From: Clostridium tunisiense TJ
Lineage (GTDB): Bacteria; Bacillota; Clostridia; Clostridiales; Clostridiaceae
Assembly (NCBI RefSeq): GCF_000300195.1
Contig: NZ_AMQH01000011.1
Location: 186,001-250,000 of the forward strand
Length of the DNA stretch: 64,000 nucleotides
Direction of reading: 5' to 3'
In this document: piece by piece, positions 53,785-62,530 of the stretch
How the letters are laid out: the number at the start of each line of letters is the position of its first letter
Numbering within the stretch: the stretch's first letter is position 1
Position numbers and translations under genes: made by a program
Notes under the pieces: model-generated
Seen by the model: only the letters and a program-made list of their open reading frames with translations
What the model was told of the DNA's origin: nothing
Database searches by the model: none

Positions 53785-54960
53785 ATGAAGTATAATTTTG
53801 ATTCTATTATAAACAGAAGGGGTACTAACTCTTTAAAGTGGGATTATGTTAACGCTACATTTAATAAGGAAGATATAATTCCCCTTTGGGTGGCAGATAT
53901 GGATTTTAAGTGCGCTGAACCTATAACAAAAGCCATTGAAGAAAGGGCAATGCATGGCATTTTTGGATACACTGGTAAACCAGAATCCTATTATAATTCA
54001 ATAATTAACTGGATGAAAAAAAGGCATGGTTGGGAGATAAAAAAGTCTTGGATTTCACATAGTCCTGGTATTGTGCCTGCAATAAATATATGTGTGCTTG
54101 CATACTCAAATCCTGGTGATAGAATTTTGGTTCAATGTCCAGTTTATTATCCTTTCTTTTCTTCCATTGAAAATCATGGGAGAATATTAGTAAATAGCCC
54201 TCTAAAATTAGTTCATGAGAAGTATTACATGGACTTTAACGATCTTGAAGACAAATTTAAAACTGGAATTAAACTTATGATTTTATGCAATCCTCATAAC
54301 CCAGTTGGTAGAGTATGGTCTCTAGAGGAACTTAAGCTTTTAGGAGATTTGTGCGTAAAATATGATGTCACTATTATTTCTGATGAAATACATTCAGACT
54401 TAATTTACCCTTTTTACAAGCACATTTCTATTGCATCAATTTCAGAAGAACTAGCTCTTAAAACAGTTACTTGTATAGCTCCTAGTAAAACCTTTAATAT
54501 AGCTGGTCTTGCTACCGCTACTATAATAATTCCAAATCAGGAGCTATTAAATAAATACAATGCAGTGCTTAATAATCTCGGAATATCTATGTGTAATACT
54601 TTTGGAGTAACAGCCCTTGAGGCTGCCTATACCTATGGTGAAGATTGGCTTGAACAGCTGCTCCTATACCTAGAAGGCAATATGAAGTTTTTAGATAACT
54701 TTCTTAAAACTCGCATTCCAAGAATCAAATTGATTCCTCCTGAAGGAACCTATCTTGCGTGGCTAGATTGCAGAGATTTGAATCTTAATGGCGAAGAACT
54801 TAAGAACTTTATGATTAGTAAGGCTGGGGTTGGGTTAAATAATGGCCTTGAATTTGGGTGTGGTGGTGAAGGTTTTCAAAGAATGAATGTGGCTTGTTCT
54901 AGAGAAATTTTAGAGAAAGCTTTAACTAACATAGAAGAAGCAGTTAATAATTTGGATTAA
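53785..54960 (+). CDS. PatB/MalY-type PLP-dependent C-S lyase
   Basis: A 391-residue fold-type I PLP enzyme of the MalY/PatB group, usually cystathionine beta-lyases or C-S lyases. Markers are the N-terminal WVADMDFKCAEPI, the PLP-phosphate and ring residues in CNPHNPVGRVW and SDEIHSDL (D200), and K235 in APSKTFNIAGL, which forms the Schiff base. The length is normal. It likely cleaves cystathionine, cysteine or S-conjugates and could release thiols. AGAAAGGAG precedes the start. It has its own terminator. Confidence 0.92.
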   Translation: MKYNFDSIINRRGTNSLKWDYVNATFNKEDIIPLWVADMDFKCAEPITKAIEERAMHGIFGYTGKPESYYNSIINWMKKRHGWEIKKSWISHSPGIVPAINICVLAYSNPGDRILVQCPVYYPFFSSIENHGRILVNSPLKLVHEKYYMDFNDLEDKFKTGIKLMILCNPHNPVGRVWSLEELKLLGDLCVKYDVTIISDEIHSDLIYPFYKHISIASISEELALKTVTCIAPSKTFNIAGLATATIIIPNQELLNKYNAVLNNLGISMCNTFGVTALEAAYTYGEDWLEQLLLYLEGNMKFLDNFLKTRIPRIKLIPPEGTYLAWLDCRDLNLNGEELKNFMISKAGVGLNNGLEFGCGGEGFQRMNVACSREILEKALTNIEEAVNNLD

Positions 54961-55041
54961 TATGTTTACATTTACTCCTTTTAGTATATATTAAATCAAT
55001 ACCTAATTTGCATTAATCATATTTAAATAAAGTATATTATA

Positions 55042-55080
55042 GATGCACTGGAGTATGTTTCTCCTGTGCATCTTATTTTT
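55042..55080 (+). terminator. Terminator after the C-S lyase gene
   Basis: GATGCACTGGAG pairs with CTCCTGTGCATC (one T-T mismatch) around a 7-base loop, followed by TTATTTTT. Confidence 0.85.
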
Positions 55081-55101
55081 AATCTATTAAAAGCACGCTC
55101 T

Positions 55102-56145
55102 TTAAAAACTTCCTTCTCTCTTTATTAATGTCTGAATAACTCTTTCTATATTTAATAGTCCGTAACCAAAATAGTCATCTCTACCTTTTTCACCTAAATC
55201 TGTGGATGTACTTTTAAGGATTTCTTCTATTTCTTCTGGCTGAAGTTTAGGATTAATTCCCTTCATTAAACCTACAGCAGCTGAAACCATAGGCGCTGAG
55301 TAGGATGTGCCGCTATCTATAACCCTTTCATTGTCCCTACTAAAAACTAAAAGTTTATCTCCTGGAGCAACCAGGTCTAGTTCCCTGCCAAAGGCTGAAC
55401 CACCCTTTTCTCCCCAAAGTGCTCTATTATTATTAATACCTGTTGAACCCACTGCTACAACATTTTTTAGCTTAGCGCTATAGTTAGTAATTTCCTTATT
55501 ATCATTGCCTGCTACAGTTACAAAGGTTATGCCATAAGAAGCTGCTCTATTAATAGCTGCCTCCAGTTCTCTTTTAAGCTTTTTTACTTCTTCATTATCT
55601 TCATGTTTAAAAGCTATAACACTGCTAAAATTAATTGCTGCTATGTTTAATTTTTCTTCTAAAACATAATGGTCAATTATATCATTAATGGCATAAGTTA
55701 GCCTTGTTACATCTGATTCTCCGCTAGCCTCAGATATTTTGTATTGTATGGTCATTATAGGTTGAGACAAGCTATATCTTCCATTATTATTAATTCCCAA
55801 ATCATAAATTATCTCATCACAAACAAACTGAACTTCTGTACCATGATTAATTCCTACCTGATAGCTAGTCCAAGGATCTTTATGATATTCTCCCCAAGCT
55901 GGTACACACCTAGTACCATACACATATTTTCCTTCATTCTGCCTTTTATACTTATAATCAATGCCTGAATCTAATATGACAATATAAGAACTTTCAAGCT
56001 TCCTATTCTTTAATAACTTAGCAGCCTGAGCAGTCTTTATTTTATTCTTATAATACAGATTATCCCTTAAGGAACTTGTTTTATAGCCAGACATAGTAGC
56101 TGTAACCATCATAGCAATTATAAGCAATATCAGCTTTTTATTCAT
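55102..56145 (-). CDS. S8 family subtilase with signal anchor
   Basis: A 347-residue subtilisin-like protease. A short hydrophobic N-terminus (LILLIIAMMVTATMSGY) suggests export or membrane anchoring. The triad is visible: Asp in VILDSGIDYKY, His in GINHGTEVQF and Ser in SGTSYSAPMVSAAV, with VTVAGNDN for the oxyanion Asn. There is no long prodomain, and the His block (HGTEVQF) is unusual for HGTxVAG. A start at 56145 is chosen because GGGTGG precedes it. It may process a particular surface or spore protein. Confidence 0.88.
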   Translation of the reverse strand: MNKKLILLIIAMMVTATMSGYKTSSLRDNLYYKNKIKTAQAAKLLKNRKLESSYIVILDSGIDYKYKRQNEGKYVYGTRCVPAWGEYHKDPWTSYQVGINHGTEVQFVCDEIIYDLGINNNGRYSLSQPIMTIQYKISEASGESDVTRLTYAINDIIDHYVLEEKLNIAAINFSSVIAFKHEDNEEVKKLKRELEAAINRAASYGITFVTVAGNDNKEITNYSAKLKNVVAVGSTGINNNRALWGEKGGSAFGRELDLVAPGDKLLVFSRDNERVIDSGTSYSAPMVSAAVGLMKGINPKLQPEEIEEILKSTSTDLGEKGRDDYFGYGLLNIERVIQTLIKREGSF

Positions 56146-56554
56146 AACACCACCCAATTACAAACCCCCTTCAAAATGAAATTTCCTTTACTTTTATTAA
56201 CTATCCTTGACATTTATAAGAATTTCTAAACGAAATTGTCTTAGTATTGTAGAGTAAGTTTTATGTTGCTAAGTCTTCTGTAAGTGATCAAAGATATACT
56301 TCTGTATAAGTAGATATATCCATTTACTTTCCAATATTAAATATATTATTTCACATGTGAAATAATTATAGATTAGCCGTTTTCTTTTGCTTCATAAGCT
56401 GAAATCCCAGATAAAAATTTATTATTTTTCATAAGTATCTTATAAAACTATAAATTTAAGTCCAAAAAACTTTGTAGATTTATACTACATAACAGTTTCT
56501 TTGAAGCATTCATAAGCATAGTATATAAGTACAGTATGTTTTGGGAGGTTTTCA
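56146..56554. other. Divergent intergenic region between subtilase and repeat-protein genes
   Basis: A 409-base AT-rich region without genes. Its one notable feature is the 22-bp perfect palindrome listed separately. Both divergent promoters should lie here. Confidence 0.4.
56345..56366. promoter_or_regulatory. 22-bp perfect palindrome, probable operator
   Basis: Perfect inverted symmetry of 11 bases on each side without a loop, with core TTTCACATGTGAAA. Such loop-free palindromes bind dimeric regulators rather than form RNA hairpins. It lies between the divergent subtilase and repeat-protein genes (about 200 bases from each) and could control both. Confidence 0.55.
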
Positions 56555-57565
56555 TTGTTGTTAACAAGCAATAAGAATAATTTATCTAAATGTCCTAGTT
56601 TTTCAACATCTTCAAATACTGATATAAACTACAGGGAAAAATACAATTGTAATTTAGCTTGTAAACGGATAGATGTTAGTGGTACATGGATTACTGGTTG
56701 GAAAGGAGCTCCAGTTAAAATGTACTTATTCCAAGAGGGTAATTTGGTTACTGGTACTTATGAATTCAATGATGGAAAAGTAATAGGAGTATTAAATGGC
56801 AATATTCTAGAAGGGGGTTGGGCTGAACTAGATAATGTAGGTAACTTTCGCTTTGCTTTCTTTGATAATGGAACTCGCTTTGAAGGTAATTGGGGTTATG
56901 GTAAAGATTCAACCGGTGCAGGAATTTGGTATGGAAGGAAGTTTCAGGAGGAGTCCTTTGATATAACAGGAGTTTGGGATAGTAATTATAGCAGAATGTA
57001 TCTTGAACAAAGAGATAATACAGTTGTAGGAAAATATGATAAAAATAATGGACGGATGGAAGGGGTTTTAGAGGGTAATATTTTAACTGGCAATTGGTTT
57101 GAAAGTAGGTTTAAAATTGGCACTTTTGATACTACTGGAAGATTTAGACTTACCTTCAATACTCCCAATACCTTTACTGGAAGTCGAGGTGTTAAGGACA
57201 GTATAAATAATGAAGGCCCTTGGACAGGAAAAAAAGTAGGTTCTTTAAGCTCCTTGGCCATTGAAGAAATAACAATAGATACCACAGGAACCTGGAATAC
57301 AAACTTTAATACAATGTATCTAAGGCAAACAGGCTTCAACGTCAGTGGAGAGTTTGAATTTAATAATGGAAAAATACTAGGTGTTATTTACGGAGATACA
57401 ATGACAGGAAACTGGTACCAAGATATTGACAAGGATGGAATCTATAATACCATTGGCACTTTTATATTTATTTTCTCTAGGGACAATACTTCTTTCAAAG
57501 GAACCTGGGGATATGGTGAAAGCCCTTCTGATGGTGGTCTATGGAATGGTGTTAGAGTAGCTTGA
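56555..57565 (+). CDS. Triple-repeat beta-rich protein of unknown function
   Basis: A 336-residue protein made of three copies of an 85-95 residue module, at about 44-128, 133-223 and 241-335. Each begins D.(S/T)GTW or VW, continues with MYL and a hydrophobic strand, an NGK/NGR loop followed by GV..G, and ends with GNW.. and FTG or F.G.WG. No signal peptide is evident. The repeat is beta-rich and could form a small propeller or barrel. The start is TTG, 6 bases after GGGAGG. Not recognised as a named family. Confidence 0.75.
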   Translation: MLLTSNKNNLSKCPSFSTSSNTDINYREKYNCNLACKRIDVSGTWITGWKGAPVKMYLFQEGNLVTGTYEFNDGKVIGVLNGNILEGGWAELDNVGNFRFAFFDNGTRFEGNWGYGKDSTGAGIWYGRKFQEESFDITGVWDSNYSRMYLEQRDNTVVGKYDKNNGRMEGVLEGNILTGNWFESRFKIGTFDTTGRFRLTFNTPNTFTGSRGVKDSINNEGPWTGKKVGSLSSLAIEEITIDTTGTWNTNFNTMYLRQTGFNVSGEFEFNNGKILGVIYGDTMTGNWYQDIDKDGIYNTIGTFIFIFSRDNTSFKGTWGYGESPSDGGLWNGVRVA

Positions 57566-57700
57566 GTGTAGAGATCATTATGGTGATTCTTAGAAGTTAC
57601 TTATTTTAGAAAAGTGCTCCCCAAATTCTATGGTAAAAAACATGCAAAGCCCTGAAACCCTCATAAACACTATATCTTCTTATCTTTATATATTTTTTTT

Positions 57701-57843
57701 AAGATTTATGCTTATATTCTTATAAATATTTATTCTTATATTTTTATTAATATTTGTTCCTATCTTTTTTAAAAGATTTCTTTATGTATTTTTATAAAGA
57801 TTTATTCTTATATCTTTGTAAAGACTTCTTCTTGTATTTATAG
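57701..57843 (+). repeat. 24-nt tandem repeat array (six units)
   Basis: Six degenerate units of 24 bases, the last 23, start at 57701, 57725, 57749, 57773, 57797 and 57821. The consensus is close to AAGATTTATTCTTATATTTT with a TATA-like end. No frame is open throughout: the plus frame that reads through most units has a TAA in the third. It is therefore a non-coding tandem repeat, possibly a variable-number locus. The rest of 57566-58011 holds only a terminator. Confidence 0.75.
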
Positions 57844-57890
57844 CCCTTTATGATTCCTATTTCTCACTGATTTCCTTTGTTTTTCCACCT

Positions 57891-57925
57891 AAAAAGACCT
57901 TAAGCCAGAGGCTTAAGGTCTTTTT
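57891..57925. terminator. Strong bidirectional terminator
   Basis: A 16-bp perfect stem (AAAAAGACCTTAAGCC with GGCTTAAGGTCTTTTT) around a 3-base loop. It serves both the repeat-protein gene and the converging gene at 58012. Confidence 0.92.
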
Positions 57926-58011
57926 ACTAATATATTAATATACTAATTAACTATTATCTGATTTAATTATTAAGTGTTTCTTGATTTAACAGCTTCCTAT
58001 CCTATTGCCAC

Positions 58012-58215
58012 TTACTTTTCTAAGTAAGCCTTTGCAGCCTCTATGAATTCTTCTTGTGTATCTTTTACAACAAAATCATCCCCGAAGAAGCCATAAGCTT
58101 TATCTTTATATCTCCAGCATTCAGCTATGCATGTAGTTTTTAATTCACTTGCTGGAATAGCCTTTTTAAGTTCCTCTATATTTACATTAGAACATCTTTC
58201 GCATACGTAAATCAT
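58012..58215 (-). CDS. Small Cys-containing protein (DUF1450-like)
   Basis: A 67-residue protein with CERC near the N-terminus and a C-x3-C further on (TTCIAECW), followed by KAYGFFGDDFVVKDTQEEFI. This is the layout of small thioredoxin-like or YuzB/DUF1450 proteins, but the match is weak. The four cysteines could bind a metal or an Fe-S cluster. It follows the HD-domain gene by about 67 bases. A single start is plausible, with GGAAGGGAAG upstream. Confidence 0.6.
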   Translation of the reverse strand: MIYVCERCSNVNIEELKKAIPASELKTTCIAECWRYKDKAYGFFGDDFVVKDTQEEFIEAAKAYLEK

Positions 58216-58282
58216 TTTCTTCTTCCCTTCCTTTTAAAATTTAACCTTATTATATCACAAAAATGAAGTTAAATTTACTGGT

Positions 58283-58774
58283 CTATAGGTACATTTTACA
58301 AGCAATTCTCTTTCCTGTATCTGTTTTAAAATTGTCCTCAATTGCTGCTTTTAGCTTTTCTTTATCACTTCTTACAGGTCTTGTTTCTAAATTCACTAAA
58401 AGATCTGCTTCCCACTGAATTTGAAAATCAACACCATCTATTTTGGAAAAGGTGTGATGGCTTCCAACCACATAAGAAATTCTATCTATTTTTTCTTTTG
58501 GATATCCTATTTTCTCTAGGATTTCTCTTGAAACTCTAGCTCCTTCTTTTTCCTGATTAGGTGCCGCATCAGAGCCATGGATTTTGACTGCATCAATTGC
58601 TCCAATATCATGAAGTATAGCAATCATTGCTATGTGCTCTCTTTCTTCCTGTGGAACCTGTTCACCTTCCATGATTTCCTCTGCATATTTAAGTACATTT
58701 AAAGTGTGTTCAATCCACCAAGTATTTTCTTTAAATACTTCCTTCATTGCTTTAATTGCTCTTTCTATAAACAT
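58283..58774 (-). CDS. HD-domain phosphohydrolase
   Basis: A 163-residue HD protein: H in WIEHTLNV, the HD pair in AILHDIGAID, H in GSHHTF and D in WEADLLVN make the metal-binding set complete. HD proteins of this size hydrolyse nucleotides or phosphate esters; the substrate is not evident. It lies 27 bases downstream of the NudC gene, in the same direction, which suggests linked nucleotide salvage or clean-up. Confidence 0.85.
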   Translation of the reverse strand: MFIERAIKAMKEVFKENTWWIEHTLNVLKYAEEIMEGEQVPQEEREHIAMIAILHDIGAIDAVKIHGSDAAPNQEKEGARVSREILEKIGYPKEKIDRISYVVGSHHTFSKIDGVDFQIQWEADLLVNLETRPVRSDKEKLKAAIEDNFKTDTGKRIACKMYL

Positions 58775-58801
58775 GTTACTTCTCCTTGATTTATTATTAA
58801 T

Positions 58802-59623
58802 TTATTTTTTATTTAAATCCACATACCAATCAATTAAGGATCTAGCAATACTAATAGAATTAGGTACTTGAGGCATACTGTCAGCTGAAAACCAATAAGC
58901 TTCAGCAATTTCATTTTTATCTATATTTATTTCACCGCTATCATATTCTGCAGTAAAGCCCACCATTAAAGAGTTTGGGAAAGGCCAAGGTTGGCTTCCA
59001 AAATATTTTATATTTTTAACCTTAATACCAACTTCCTCCATAACTTCTCTAGCAACACATTGCTCTAAAGTTTCTCCTGGCTCAACAAAACCTGCAAGGA
59101 CACTGTAAAATGGGAAATTAGATTTTGCATTTCTAGCGAGAAGAAGTTTATCCCCCTTAGTCACAGCCATAATTACAGCAGGTGATAGTCTTGGGTAATT
59201 AATAAGTTTACACTTAGGGCAAGCTTTTCCAAATTCATTAGGAAGCTTATAGGTTTCCCCGCCACATTGTCCACAAAACTGATGTGTTTTATCCCAAGCC
59301 ATAATTTGAATTGCACGACCAATAAACATGAAAAATTCCTCATCTACTAAATTAAATAGCTGCCTTAGCCCTCTAAACTCCATACCTTCAGGAACCACTG
59401 CTTCGTTTGATAGTTCTGCTGAGTAATACTGGTTATCATATCTTTCTCCTAAATCTTGTACTCTTACTGGAGTTAAGTTTAATTCCTGTAAATCCTCAAC
59501 TTGAGGGATAATAGCTTTATCATTTTCTATTTTTACTAATAAGTCGTTGCCACGAAAAGCAAACCAAAATATGGGCTTTTTATTTAGTAATGAACTGTCC
59601 TTCATTAGTGAATCTTCCATCAT
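58802..59623 (-). CDS. nudC: NAD+ diphosphatase / mRNA deNADding enzyme
   Basis: A 273-residue Nudix hydrolase of the NudC type. It has the zinc ribbon CGQC...CPKC, the Nudix box GFVEPGETLEQCVAREVMEEVG, and the NudC-specific tail SQPWPFPNSLM. It splits NAD(H) into NMN and AMP and in other bacteria removes the NAD cap from RNA. The ATG at 59623 is chosen because GAAGGG lies 6 bases before it; the frame is open 18 bases higher. Confidence 0.93.
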   Translation of the reverse strand: MMEDSLMKDSSLLNKKPIFWFAFRGNDLLVKIENDKAIIPQVEDLQELNLTPVRVQDLGERYDNQYYSAELSNEAVVPEGMEFRGLRQLFNLVDEEFFMFIGRAIQIMAWDKTHQFCGQCGGETYKLPNEFGKACPKCKLINYPRLSPAVIMAVTKGDKLLLARNAKSNFPFYSVLAGFVEPGETLEQCVAREVMEEVGIKVKNIKYFGSQPWPFPNSLMVGFTAEYDSGEINIDKNEIAEAYWFSADSMPQVPNSISIARSLIDWYVDLNKK

Positions 59624-59935
59624 TTTATTCCCTTCTTTCATTTATCCTAAGTAATTTATTACTTCCATTATACTACTATCTAACATAATTTATAATATAT
59701 CTAAATTCCTAAAATAATAATTTACTTGTAAAAAAAACTTATCATTAATATAATTAAATTATTATTTGTAATATTTTTCCTATGTAAGTTTCTTTTAATT
59801 TAAGCAACTCTAGAACATACTAATCCTTATGATTTTACATTAAATACGCCTTAAGTATAGTACTTTAATATCTTTGCATATAAATCTTACAGTACCACAT
59901 ATATATAATTATTAAATAAATAAGGGGGTCTTTTT
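59624..59935. other. Divergent intergenic region
   Basis: About 310 AT-rich bases between the divergent nudC and YhfC-type genes. No palindrome, riboswitch or clear promoter pair stands out. Confidence 0.35.
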
Positions 59936-60697
59936 ATGGTTAGTACTATGTCTATAGCTAACATGGTAATTTCTTTAATTGCAACTTTAGCTGTTGTGAT
60001 TATAAGTTTTATCTATTTTTACAAAAAAGAAAAAATTACTATTAAACCCGTACTTATAGGAGCTGGAACTTTTATTTTATTTTCTCAGGTACTAGAGAAA
60101 ATACTTCACTCTATTGTAATTAATAATAAAGTTTTTACTAATCCTTTAGCTTTTGCTATTTATGGAGCCTTGGCTGCTGGTATTTTTGAGGAGTGTGGAA
60201 GATTTATTGCCTTTAAAACCTTGTTGAAAAATAAGCATCAGTGGAAGGATGGAATTGCTTTTGGAATTGGCCAAGGTGGGATTGAAGCTATTCTTGTGGG
60301 AGTTTTATCTACCATTAATTATTTAGTAATATCTAGCCTTATAAATGCAGGAACCTTTGAACAAACTCTCGGTGCTGCCGTACCTTCAGAATCTCTAGCA
60401 CAGCTAAAAGGTGTTTTAACTGGCCCTTCTTCCATGTTTTTAGCTATAGGTATAGAAAGAATTTTTGCTTTTGCAATGCAAATTGGTCTTACCATGGTAG
60501 TCCTTTACGGAGTTAGGCATAAAAAGAATCTCTACCTACTCCTTGCTATACTACTTCATGCACTTATGGATGTTCCTGCTGCACTTTATCAAACTGGTTT
60601 TTTCACAAATGTTTGGCTGGCAGAATTAACATTCTTTGGTTTTGCTATAATTGCAGTACTTTATATTAAAAAATCAAAAAGATCCTTTGGTGATTAA
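59936..60697 (+). CDS. YhfC family intramembrane metalloprotease-like protein
   Basis: A 253-residue protein with seven or eight membrane helices. It carries AAGIFEECGRFIAF, GIGQGGIEAILVG and LLHALMDVPAALY, the conserved Glu and His positions of the YhfC/DUF2324 group, a branch related to CAAX-type (CPBP) membrane proteases. It may cleave or modify a membrane peptide, but the function is not established. AAGGGGG precedes the ATG. A terminator follows at 60842-60889. Confidence 0.85.
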   Translation: MVSTMSIANMVISLIATLAVVIISFIYFYKKEKITIKPVLIGAGTFILFSQVLEKILHSIVINNKVFTNPLAFAIYGALAAGIFEECGRFIAFKTLLKNKHQWKDGIAFGIGQGGIEAILVGVLSTINYLVISSLINAGTFEQTLGAAVPSESLAQLKGVLTGPSSMFLAIGIERIFAFAMQIGLTMVVLYGVRHKKNLYLLLAILLHALMDVPAALYQTGFFTNVWLAELTFFGFAIIAVLYIKKSKRSFGD

Positions 60698-60841
60698 GGT
60701 AGGCTTCCATGATGAAAATTTAGCTTAATCATTACCATAAAGTTTTAAGATAACTAAGGTAAGAGTAATGGATAAGTAAGTGGCAACTTTGGTTTCCTAT
60801 ATAAAATAAGTTCTTATGTTGACATTTGTGTGATAATCATA

Positions 60842-60889
60842 AAAAAAGCAAAAGCACTACTGTTACACCAATAGTACTTTTGCTTTTTA
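60842..60889. terminator. Bidirectional terminator
   Basis: AAAAGCAAAAG with CTTTTGCTTTTT and an inner ACTA/TAGT stem form a long hairpin with a poly-A start and a poly-T end. It serves both the YhfC-type gene and the small membrane gene on the minus strand. Confidence 0.88.
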
Positions 60890-60890
60890 T

Positions 60891-61046
60891 TTAATATCTT
60901 ATAATATAGTATATTACATATAACCACCCGAAAATCCCATGGACAATTGCCCAAAATATAGATTTCCAAGTAGTAAAGGATATTACCATGGCAAGACATG
61001 TACCAAAGCTTATGCCATTCTTAACTATTTCTTTTTTCTTCCCCAT
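60891..61046 (-). CDS. 51-residue conserved-type membrane protein
   Basis: A short ORF with GGGGG at the right distance before the ATG and a terminator immediately after the stop. The protein begins MGKKKEIVKNGISFGTCLAM and ends WAIVHGIFGWLYVIYYIIRY, with two hydrophobic helices. The end WAIVHGIFGWLYVIYY is a pattern I recognise from small conserved membrane proteins of Firmicutes, often about 50 residues. It lies 49 bases after the phosphoesterase gene. Function unknown. Confidence 0.75.
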   Translation of the reverse strand: MGKKKEIVKNGISFGTCLAMVISFTTWKSIFWAIVHGIFGWLYVIYYIIRY

Positions 61047-61095
61047 ATTAAACCCCCATTTAAAATTGCTTTAATTTTATATATGAAATTTTTAG

Positions 61096-61911
61096 CTACT
61101 CAGTTAATAAAGTTACTTCTACAATTTCTGGTTTATTGAATAATCTTTGAGGGAATAGACTATTTCCAAGTCCCCTACTTACTATCATTGTAGTATCATC
61201 TAATACATATTTTCCATTAGTATACTTAGGAAACATTCCTTGACCTGGAGCTATTAATCCTCCAATGAAAGGAAGTCTCACCTGTCCACCATGAGCGTGG
61301 CCTGAGAACACAAGATCTAATTTATAGCTGCTATATTCTGATATATATTCAGGTTTATGAGCTAATAGAATTTTAAACTTACTTTCCTCAAGATTTTTAA
61401 TTGTTGCTTTCACTGTTTCTTCCAATGGTTGTTGAAGGGGGTCATCTATACCAAGAATATAAATTTCCTCTCCATTTTTAACAAGATTCTCATTTTTATT
61501 TCTAAGGACTTTAACCCCTATTTCTTTTAATCCCTTTTCCAAGGCTGAGAATTTCCTTGATCTTATCTCATGGTTCCCATTAACATAATATACTGGTGCA
61601 ATTTTAACTAGTTCCTTCATAAACTCTAAGCTTATTTCCTCATTATATCTTCTGCTATCTATTAAATCTCCTGTAAACACAATTATATCTGGACTTAAAC
61701 CCTTAACTTTTTCTGCTACCTTATGACCAAAATTAAAAAAACTTTTATTATGAAAATCGGATAAGTGAACAATTTTATACCCTTGAAAGCTTTTTGGTAA
61801 CTTTTTTGATGCGATATTAATTTTGTTTATAGAAACTAGATTATTCTCACAATATAAAAATATAATAAAAAGTATTATTAATAAAAATATTAACCATTTT
61901 TTCTGTTTCAT
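61096..61911 (-). CDS. Membrane-anchored metallophosphoesterase (YaeI/YkuE-like)
   Basis: A 271-residue protein with an N-terminal membrane anchor (WLIFLLIILFIIFLYC) and a complete calcineurin-like set: HLSDFHNK, FTGDLID, VNGNHEI, LLAHKPEY and SGHAHGGQVRLP. The GHAHGGQ ending and IAPGQGMFPKYTNG are typical of YaeI/YkuE-like phosphodiesterases that act on lipid or nucleotide phosphoesters. Faces the outside by the positive-inside rule only if the basic N-terminus stays in. Substrate unknown. Confidence 0.88.
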   Translation of the reverse strand: MKQKKWLIFLLIILFIIFLYCENNLVSINKINIASKKLPKSFQGYKIVHLSDFHNKSFFNFGHKVAEKVKGLSPDIIVFTGDLIDSRRYNEEISLEFMKELVKIAPVYYVNGNHEIRSRKFSALEKGLKEIGVKVLRNKNENLVKNGEEIYILGIDDPLQQPLEETVKATIKNLEESKFKILLAHKPEYISEYSSYKLDLVFSGHAHGGQVRLPFIGGLIAPGQGMFPKYTNGKYVLDDTTMIVSRGLGNSLFPQRLFNKPEIVEVTLLTE

Positions 61912-62048
61912 TTATGTAACTCCAATCACTTTTAATGGGCTAAAAACTTTACTAACAATTATAATCTATTATACCATAAAATGTCTCCTAGAAGGCAGGT
62001 ATTCATCTATTACAAAACATCAAGATAAAATATAAGCTCTACCTAGAA

Positions 62049-62133
62049 TTAACAATCTTAAAAACCACTGAAAAGCCTTACTTTTCAGTGGTTTAAGTTT
62101 ATATTTATGAATTAACTTTTTAAGATTATTAAC
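62049..62133. terminator. Nested hairpin terminator
   Basis: A 14-bp perfect inner stem (AAACCACTGAAAAG with CTTTTCAGTGGTTT, 62062-62094) lies inside a near-perfect outer stem of about 16 bases (TTAACAATCTTAAAAA with TTTTTAAGATTATTAA). It lies just past the stop of the DUF4363 gene and upstream of the phosphoesterase gene. Confidence 0.8.
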
Positions 62134-62154
62134 CATTAAATCTATTTGCTTAAC

Positions 62155-62520
62155 CTAATTTCCCAATTGATCCCAATGTTCATAGGCTTCATAGAGTCCG
62201 TCTATTGCTAAAGCCTTATTGTTGGATTTAATAGCTCCCTTCAATCTTGCCAAACTTACATTTAGTTCATTTATTTCATCTCTTTCAGAGCTAAACTGAG
62301 TCCTATTTATTAGTTTATTCCAAGTTTCTTGAAGCTCCTCACTATGGAGTTTAGCTTCTTCCCATCTATCATTATTAATATCCTCCTCTACAATAGTTAC
62401 AAGTTCCATGAAGTTTTTATTATGAACCCTTGTGGTTTTTAAATAATTTCCACTAAGCATAACCACTACGAAAAGTACTATAGTTACAATTGGTATGCTC
62501 ACAACTAAAAACTTTCTCAT
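62155..62520 (-). CDS. DUF4363 membrane-anchored protein
   Basis: A 121-residue protein with one N-terminal membrane helix (FLVVSIPIVTIVLFVVVML) and then helical charged sequence (VEEDINNDRWEEAKLHSEEL, LARLKGAIKSNN). It matches the DUF4363 layout. Genes of this type are regularly placed next to DUF421/YetF, as here (10 bases after). A role at the membrane or spore surface is likely, but unproven. Confidence 0.83.
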   Translation of the reverse strand: MRKFLVVSIPIVTIVLFVVVMLSGNYLKTTRVHNKNFMELVTIVEEDINNDRWEEAKLHSEELQETWNKLINRTQFSSERDEINELNVSLARLKGAIKSNNKALAIDGLYEAYEHWDQLGN

Positions 62521-62530
62521 ATTTCCCTCC

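Noticed and set aside
57701-57843. CRISPR array
   Set aside because: Units follow each other without spacers and are themselves degenerate; no cas genes are present.
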